From: Gemmataceae bacterium
GTDB lineage: Bacteria > Planctomycetota > Planctomycetia > Gemmatales > Gemmataceae
Direction: 5' to 3'
Length of the DNA stretch: 48,854 nt
NCBI GenBank assembly: GCA_026419115.1
Contig: JAOAAA010000005.1
Location: forward strand, 7,776 to 56,629
Part shown: positions 44,137-48,854 of the stretch, piece after piece
Layout: every line of letters begins with the position of its first letter
How positions within the stretch are numbered: position 1 is the first letter of the stretch
Made by a program: the position numbers and the translations under genes
Notes under the pieces: model-generated
The model's database searches: none
The model's input: the letters and a program-made list of their open reading frames with translations, nothing else
Told to the model about the DNA's origin: nothing

Positions 44137-45408
44137 ATGAGTTCTCAGACATCGCAACTTCGTCAATTAGGGTTTCTAGGCCGTGGTGGAACTGCTGAGG
44201 CGTTTTTGGTACAGTCGGAGGATGTATCTAGGGAACCTTTTGTACTGAAACAAATTCGTTCCGATAAAAAAGGTCAGCCTGAGATTCTCGCTTCGTTCCA
44301 ACTGGAAGCCAAAACTCTCTCGAAACTCGATCATCCCAACATCGTGAAATATCTCGGAGGGGAGATCGATAAGGGAATCCTTTATCTGGAGTATGTATCC
44401 GGTCTCAGTGCGGATCAATTGCTAAAAAAATTGGGAAGATTTCCGGTTGAACGAGCGATTCCTTTGATTTTGGACCTTTGTGCCGCGTTGGATCATGCTC
44501 ATCATCGGGGCATTATTCACGGCGATCTCAAGCCGGCAAACCTTGTGGTTTCTTATCCTAATACTCCCAAGGAGTATTTGAAATTGGTTGATTTTGGGTT
44601 TGCTCGAATCGATTCGACACCCAATTTCGGTTTGGAACGATTGCAGAATCCTCAACAAGTGCGAGCGAAAGGAACCCCTTTGTATATCGCCCCTGAGATT
44701 CTTCAGGGTCAGACGATTGATGGTCGGGCCGACCTTTATTCCGTGGGGGTGATTCTGTTTGAATTTTTGGCGGGTGTCCCTCCTTTTGCTGAATCGGACC
44801 TTGAGGAACTTCTTGCGGCCCACATCAAAAAGGACCCCCCTCAATTCACCACCTTCAATATCTGGGATATTCCCTTCGAGGTCGAGGCGATCTGTCAAAG
44901 GTGTTTGTCGAAATATCCCGCAGAGCGCTTTAGTTCGGTTCGAGAGTTAGGATATGCCTTGGCGGATTTGGCAGGGATCGAGTGGAATCCCGATCCTTTG
45001 GGGAATGCAGAAACCGCCACAATGCTCTCTGTCGTGGAAGCCCCTTCGAGTAATGAGTTGGTGTACTCGATGGAGGCTTGGATGCCAGAACCGATTGCCG
45101 TGGTGAAGTTGAACGGTTTTCTGACCGATACCAACTGTCGGTTACGGGAATCGCAATTGGGACGGATTTTAGCGGAATACCCTGTTAAAAAACAAACAGG
45201 GCTGCTCTCAAGGTTGTTGGGTAAAGGTCAAGACGAATCTATCCAAATGGAAATTCGGCTTAGAAAGCCCCGTCTGAATGAACAACTTTTGGATATTCGG
45301 GTAAAATTTACTGCCCCAAGGCAGATGAAAAACTCACTCAAAGAATTTGAGGCCATTGTAAAAGAATTATTCCAACAGATGAAATCCTTCCTGATTTCTC
45401 GAAACTAA
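44137..45408 (+). CDS. Serine/threonine protein kinase, non-RD type
   Basis: A 423-residue Hanks-type kinase without a membrane segment. Gly-rich loop RGGTAEAFLV at 16-25, K38 in LKQI, E57, catalytic loop HGDLKPANLVV with D130, K132 and N135, DFG at 152-154 and APE at 185-187. The residue before the catalytic Asp is Gly, not Arg, so it is a non-RD kinase. The C-terminal 150 residues after about 280 are strand-rich with no known domain. Planctomycetes carry many such kinases; no partner phosphatase is next to it. A hybrid histidine kinase follows 190 bp downstream on the same strand. Confidence 0.93.
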   Translation: MSSQTSQLRQLGFLGRGGTAEAFLVQSEDVSREPFVLKQIRSDKKGQPEILASFQLEAKTLSKLDHPNIVKYLGGEIDKGILYLEYVSGLSADQLLKKLGRFPVERAIPLILDLCAALDHAHHRGIIHGDLKPANLVVSYPNTPKEYLKLVDFGFARIDSTPNFGLERLQNPQQVRAKGTPLYIAPEILQGQTIDGRADLYSVGVILFEFLAGVPPFAESDLEELLAAHIKKDPPQFTTFNIWDIPFEVEAICQRCLSKYPAERFSSVRELGYALADLAGIEWNPDPLGNAETATMLSVVEAPSSNELVYSMEAWMPEPIAVVKLNGFLTDTNCRLRESQLGRILAEYPVKKQTGLLSRLLGKGQDESIQMEIRLRKPRLNEQLLDIRVKFTAPRQMKNSLKEFEAIVKELFQQMKSFLISRN

Positions 45409-45598
45409 GGGAAGTCATTTTGTTGGAGCTAATCTTAAACTAAGTATATAAGGATACCAAATCTTCCACCGGACGTAAGTTCGGGTTGAGTAAAATGCTT
45501 GTGTGAATATAATAACAGGCCTTGAATAACGTATTGTTTAGTAAGCACTCAAGAAACTCGGGTACGACTGGAGGTCCTGCCCTGACCAAGAGGTGACA

Positions 45599-47626
45599 GT
45601 GACGAAAGAGATTCGCGTACTGTTCGTTGAGGATTCCGAAGATGATGTCGGATTACTCTGCGACCACCTTCGCCTAGGTGGCTATCAAGTGACCTACGAG
45701 CAAGTGCAAACCGCAGATGGCTTGCGAGCGGCCCTGCATCGCGGGAACTGGGATATTGTCATTTCCGATTTTTCCTTGCCCCGATTTTCTGGGATGGATG
45801 CCCTTTCGATTACCCTGCGTGAGGCAGCTGAAACCCCCTTTATTCTCATTTCTGGGACGGTAGGCGAAGAAGTCGCAGTGGAAAGCATCAAGGCAGGGGC
45901 CAGTGATTATTTGATGAAAAATAACCTCATCCGGTTTGTCCCCGCAGTTTCGCGGGCCATTCGGGAATCGAACGAAAGAAAATCGATTCGTCGAACCGAA
46001 GCCCAATTACGCGAACAGCGCTCCCTACTCGGCATGATTTACGATAACACGGCCGATGCCCTCATGCTGTTTACTTGGGAGCCTAATTTTGGTTTCCTTC
46101 TCCGCACGACGAACCCTGCTGCTCGGCAATGGATTACAAGGTTCAATAACGAACTGGTTGAGACCGATCTGATCGGGATTACAGTTGAGGATTTTTTGCA
46201 ACTGGCCTTTGCGACGGATCGGAAATTTCAGGACGATTTTTTGTTCAGTTTCTACCGATCGGCCGAGACGGGGAAATCGCTTTCCGCAGAGTGGATGATT
46301 CTTTCCACCGAAAAACAGACCGAAATGGTGTTGGAAGCGAATCTCGTGCCTTTTTTTGGCAGGACCAATACGCGGCATCAATTGGTGGTGGTTAGGGATA
46401 TTACCCAGCGCAAACAGGCGGAAGTTCAACGGAGGCAACTGGAAACCCAATTGGCAGAAGCTCGCAAGAACGAGGCTCTCGGGCGGCTGGCTGCGGGGGT
46501 CGCCCACGATTTCAATAATATCCTCGGGGGAATTATTGGCAATTCCGAGGAGATGGATCGGTTGCTGCCAGCCGATTGTGAGCAGCGCTCAAACAATCTG
46601 GAGATTCTGAAAGCAGGCTTACGCGCCCGTGACCTGATCGATCAGATTCGGATATTTGGGGGGCGGCATAGTCGCACCCCCACGGCTAAAAAACCGATCA
46701 ACTTGCGAGACTTGGCCCTTGAGGTGTTGAACCTGTACAAGCACTCGACCAAGAACCAAATTCATTTTCACCAGAAGTTGGACCAACCGGTATGGATTCT
46801 GGGCGACTCTTCACAGTTGCATCGGGTGATTCTCAATCTCATGAAGAATGCCGACCAAGCCATGGAAAAGCCCGGTGGTGTTTTGGGGATTGCAGTGGAA
46901 ACGTGCACACTCCCCTTGAATCAGCCGAATTCACCCGATTTACCCGCAGGGGAGTATGCTCTGTTATCAGTTTCCGATACGGGAGTAGGAATTCCCGAGT
47001 CGATTCGGGGGCAACTCTTTGAGCCTTTCTTTACAACCAAAGAACGGGATAAAGGTTCAGGGTTGGGGTTAGCCGTCGTTCAAGGAGTTGTGGAAAGTCA
47101 CAATGGTGCCATCCGAGTGCAATCTCAGGTTCATGTCGGAACTACCTTCGAGCTATTCTTTCCCATTTGCGATACGCCCAGCAATGCGTCGCCCTCGCCG
47201 CCAACATTATCTACACCATCGACTTCAAAATCTTCTCCTAATCTACCCATGAACGTCAAACGAATTCTTTTCGTCGATGACGAACAAGCGATCACTCGAT
47301 TAGTAACCTCTTTATTTAAGCGGGCTGGTCATCAAGCCAGTATCTTCAATAATCCTCAGAGCGCATGGGAGACCTTTCAAAAAGACCCCCAAGCGTTTGA
47401 TATTTTGGTGACAGATTTGACCATGCCTTCGATGTCGGGAATTGAACTCATTAGGCAAATTCGCACCCTGAATCCGCATTTGCCAGCCCTGCTCACAAGT
47501 GGCTATGCCGATGAAGTCTCGACAGATACACTTTCAGAATTAAAAATCTCACTCGTCCTACAGAAACCTTTTCAACTGCATGAATTGACACAGGCCATTG
47601 ATGCGGTTTTAGCCAGTGGCCGGTAA
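45599..47626 (+). CDS. Hybrid histidine kinase with N- and C-terminal receiver domains
   Basis: A 675-residue signalling protein. The N-terminal receiver (VLFVEDSEDDVG, with VISDFSLPRFSG as phospho-acceptor region) is followed by a PAS-like sensor region, a HisKA segment with LAAGVAHDFNNILGG, and a HATPase with VLNLMKNADQA and DTGVGIPESIRGQLF. After a Pro/Ser linker comes a second receiver (ILFVDDEQAITRLV, VTDLTMPSMSG). No membrane segment, so it is cytoplasmic. GTG at 45599 is chosen because AAGAGG lies just upstream; another GTG at 45593 is close. It is probably a phosphorelay hub. Confidence 0.93.
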   Translation: MTKEIRVLFVEDSEDDVGLLCDHLRLGGYQVTYEQVQTADGLRAALHRGNWDIVISDFSLPRFSGMDALSITLREAAETPFILISGTVGEEVAVESIKAGASDYLMKNNLIRFVPAVSRAIRESNERKSIRRTEAQLREQRSLLGMIYDNTADALMLFTWEPNFGFLLRTTNPAARQWITRFNNELVETDLIGITVEDFLQLAFATDRKFQDDFLFSFYRSAETGKSLSAEWMILSTEKQTEMVLEANLVPFFGRTNTRHQLVVVRDITQRKQAEVQRRQLETQLAEARKNEALGRLAAGVAHDFNNILGGIIGNSEEMDRLLPADCEQRSNNLEILKAGLRARDLIDQIRIFGGRHSRTPTAKKPINLRDLALEVLNLYKHSTKNQIHFHQKLDQPVWILGDSSQLHRVILNLMKNADQAMEKPGGVLGIAVETCTLPLNQPNSPDLPAGEYALLSVSDTGVGIPESIRGQLFEPFFTTKERDKGSGLGLAVVQGVVESHNGAIRVQSQVHVGTTFELFFPICDTPSNASPSPPTLSTPSTSKSSPNLPMNVKRILFVDDEQAITRLVTSLFKRAGHQASIFNNPQSAWETFQKDPQAFDILVTDLTMPSMSGIELIRQIRTLNPHLPALLTSGYADEVSTDTLSELKISLVLQKPFQLHELTQAIDAVLASGR

Positions 47627-47702
47627 AAGATCGTAGGGCTTTTCATTCAATGAGGTGAGCCGACAAGCCAGCGATGCGGTGTTAGACGGTGGTCTTTAGA
47701 AG
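47594..47702. repeat. Decayed duplication of the hybrid kinase 3' end
   Basis: GATGCGGT of the last codons (47600-47607) recurs at 47673-47680, 73 bp downstream. The aligned 34 bases match at about 25 positions, and the TAA stop aligns with a TAG. The 73-bp offset equals that at trpS and in the 15.5-kb intergenic region. Confidence 0.7.
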
Positions 47703-47754
47703 TTTGGTGAGAACCCGAGATCGGGCCGCGAGATGATAATTGCTCCCGTTCAGA

Positions 47755-48854
47755 TTAGCGTTGTTTTTCCAGCCCTGTTAAAGTACCTGTGGTCTTCGCA
47801 GGGACCAAACCGGCAGCGCCAATTTGATAGACCATTTTATCTGAGGTGATCTCGCTCCAGTTTCGACCATGTTTGGATCTGAGTCGCACGTTCCCTTTCA
47901 TCAGGACTTCTCCCGTAGCCGAGATGACCGTAAGTTGATCGCAGGTTCCTTCGATTCCAGGTCCTGAGAATTTCACATTGCCCGAGGAACTCACGCCCAC
48001 GAGAGGCGATTTTCCTTCGGGGTTTTGCATTTCGATTTTATTCCCGCTGACCTTCAACAATAACTCGTCAAGGCTGGTGTTACGAATCTCGAAACGGGGT
48101 AACCCCGAATCGAGACGGACCAACATCTTCAACTTGCTCAAATCGTTTTTTGTGGTGGTGGCTTCCGCAGGCTTGACTTCGCTGCTCCCCGATTTTGGTT
48201 GGAAAGAATCGACGTTTCCTCCTCCGAGTTTGGGAACATTCTCCTCCATCGGCTCGGGACGTGGGGTGGTGGGGAGTGGTTTCGTCGGCTCGATGGGAGG
48301 AAATGGAGGAGTTTTCGGCTTTTCGCTGGACGGCTCGGTTTTCGGAGCTTCTTCCACAGGAACGACCGGCTTAGGCGCGGTGGGGGTATCTGGGAAAGAA
48401 GGCAGCGTGGGATCAATCCCCTTCAGTGGAGGGGGGGGGGTATCTGGAAGTGTTGGTACTTTCGGATCGGGCAATTTTATGGGTTCCTTGTTCTCCACCG
48501 GTTTGATCGGTGCCGGCGATTCCAACGGGGGCAGCGTGGGGGTTGCTGATTCGACCTTATTCGGAAGGGCGGGAGCCTTTTCTCCTTTAAGCTCGGGAAG
48601 GGGGGGCAGGGGAATTGGGTCTTCCGAACCTTTCACGGGTTCCGGGATCGGCTCGAACTTAACAGGTTTGATCGGAGCGGGGCCTGTTTCTGTGGTTTCG
48701 GTTTTGGCCTTGCTTGGGAGGCTGGGAACCACAAAGTTCAGGTCATCGGTCGTGGGCACCGTGTTAGGCGAGGATTTTGTATCGGCCCCATCGGTTCTTG
48801 GAACCGTCAGCAAGGGTGGCAGTTCCGCAAGGGGAGTGGTATTCGGGGTTGGTG
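47755..48854 (-). CDS. Proline-rich protein with LptA/OstA-like C-terminus (5' end outside window)
   Basis: The frame is open to the window edge, so the N-terminus is missing. At least 240 residues are low-complexity Pro/Lys/Thr/Glu (repeats such as PTLPPLESPAPIKPV), likely an extended periplasmic or cell-surface linker. The C-terminal 120 residues are strand-rich (GNVKFSGPGIEGTCDQL and VLMKGNVRLRSKHGRNWSEI), resembling the LptA/OstA fold that carries lipopolysaccharide; this is a pattern impression. A run of ten G (48431-48440) encodes four prolines in the linker. No signal peptide can be judged. Confidence 0.6.
   Translation of the reverse strand, partial: PTPNTTPLAELPPLLTVPRTDGADTKSSPNTVPTTDDLNFVVPSLPSKAKTETTETGPAPIKPVKFEPIPEPVKGSEDPIPLPPLPELKGEKAPALPNKVESATPTLPPLESPAPIKPVENKEPIKLPDPKVPTLPDTPPPPLKGIDPTLPSFPDTPTAPKPVVPVEEAPKTEPSSEKPKTPPFPPIEPTKPLPTTPRPEPMEENVPKLGGGNVDSFQPKSGSSEVKPAEATTTKNDLSKLKMLVRLDSGLPRFEIRNTSLDELLLKVSGNKIEMQNPEGKSPLVGVSSSGNVKFSGPGIEGTCDQLTVISATGEVLMKGNVRLRSKHGRNWSEITSDKMVYQIGAAGLVPAKTTGTLTGLEKQR

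Overview
The window reads as chromosomal DNA of a planctomycete, probably of the Gemmata group. Three genes encode DUF1559 proteins with prepilin-type N-termini. There is also a Tat-exported DUF1501 protein, a TIGR03009-type exported protein, a PQQ-repeat protein, small lipoproteins, and many genes facing both ways with few long operons. The placement is inferred from gene families only; no rRNA or tRNA gene is present to confirm it. No prophage, insertion sequence, CRISPR array or recognisable defence island was seen.

Layout. 1-5.0 kb: the 3' end of a sialate O-acetylesterase-like gene, a RecQ-family helicase, a small membrane protein and an exported PQQ-type propeller. 5.0-10.8 kb: purF, then a leftward run of lipoprotein, histidine-rich polytopic membrane protein and membrane-TPR protein, preceded by a DUF1559 gene. 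11-18.5 kb: DUF1501, nth, truA, a second DUF1559 gene, a large anti-sigma/FecR-like membrane gene broken at a run of ten C, and a stand-alone phosphopantothenoylcysteine decarboxylase. 18.4-24.5 kb: a B12-radical SAM protein of the hopanoid-methylase-like family, a MurB homologue lacking its usual catalytic residues overlapping a tiny FtsQ-like protein, a nuclease-like protein and a GlcE-like flavoprotein. 24.7-30 kb: a KimA/APC-type transporter behind a structured leader, a third DUF1559 gene with a lipoprotein gene and two clear terminators, and a TIGR03009 protein. 30-42 kb: rsmD, prfB (with programmed +1 frameshift), lysS, a beta-barrel-like protein, a two-domain Pnkp RNA-repair enzyme, a VOC protein, an exported hydrolase with a run of 14 G, trpS and a DcuC-type carrier. 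42-48.9 kb: a phenylalanine 4-hydroxylase-like enzyme, a DUF4380-like protein, a Ser/Thr kinase, a hybrid response regulator/histidine kinase and a proline-rich protein cut by the window edge.

Two window-wide patterns stand out more than any single gene. First, runs of nine or more G or C occur 13 times, where about 0.3 would be expected with equal base frequencies. Eleven lie in intact genes, one is intergenic, and one (16269-16278) sits where the anti-sigma/FecR-like gene changes frame, just after its membrane segment; that looks like a possible contingency switch. Second, the ends of many genes are followed by decayed or perfect tandem copies of the gene's own 3' end, often including an aligned stop codon, with periods of about 32-42 or 73 bp (for example 270-345, 8041-8124, 26861-26924, 39715-39823, 41771-41848, 47594-47702).

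Most functions are ordinary housekeeping (translation, purine synthesis, repair, envelope) plus lineage-specific exported proteins. The candidates for something undescribed are the poly-C switch gene, the gene-end duplications, and the pairing of a catalytically altered MurB with a minimal FtsQ-like protein.
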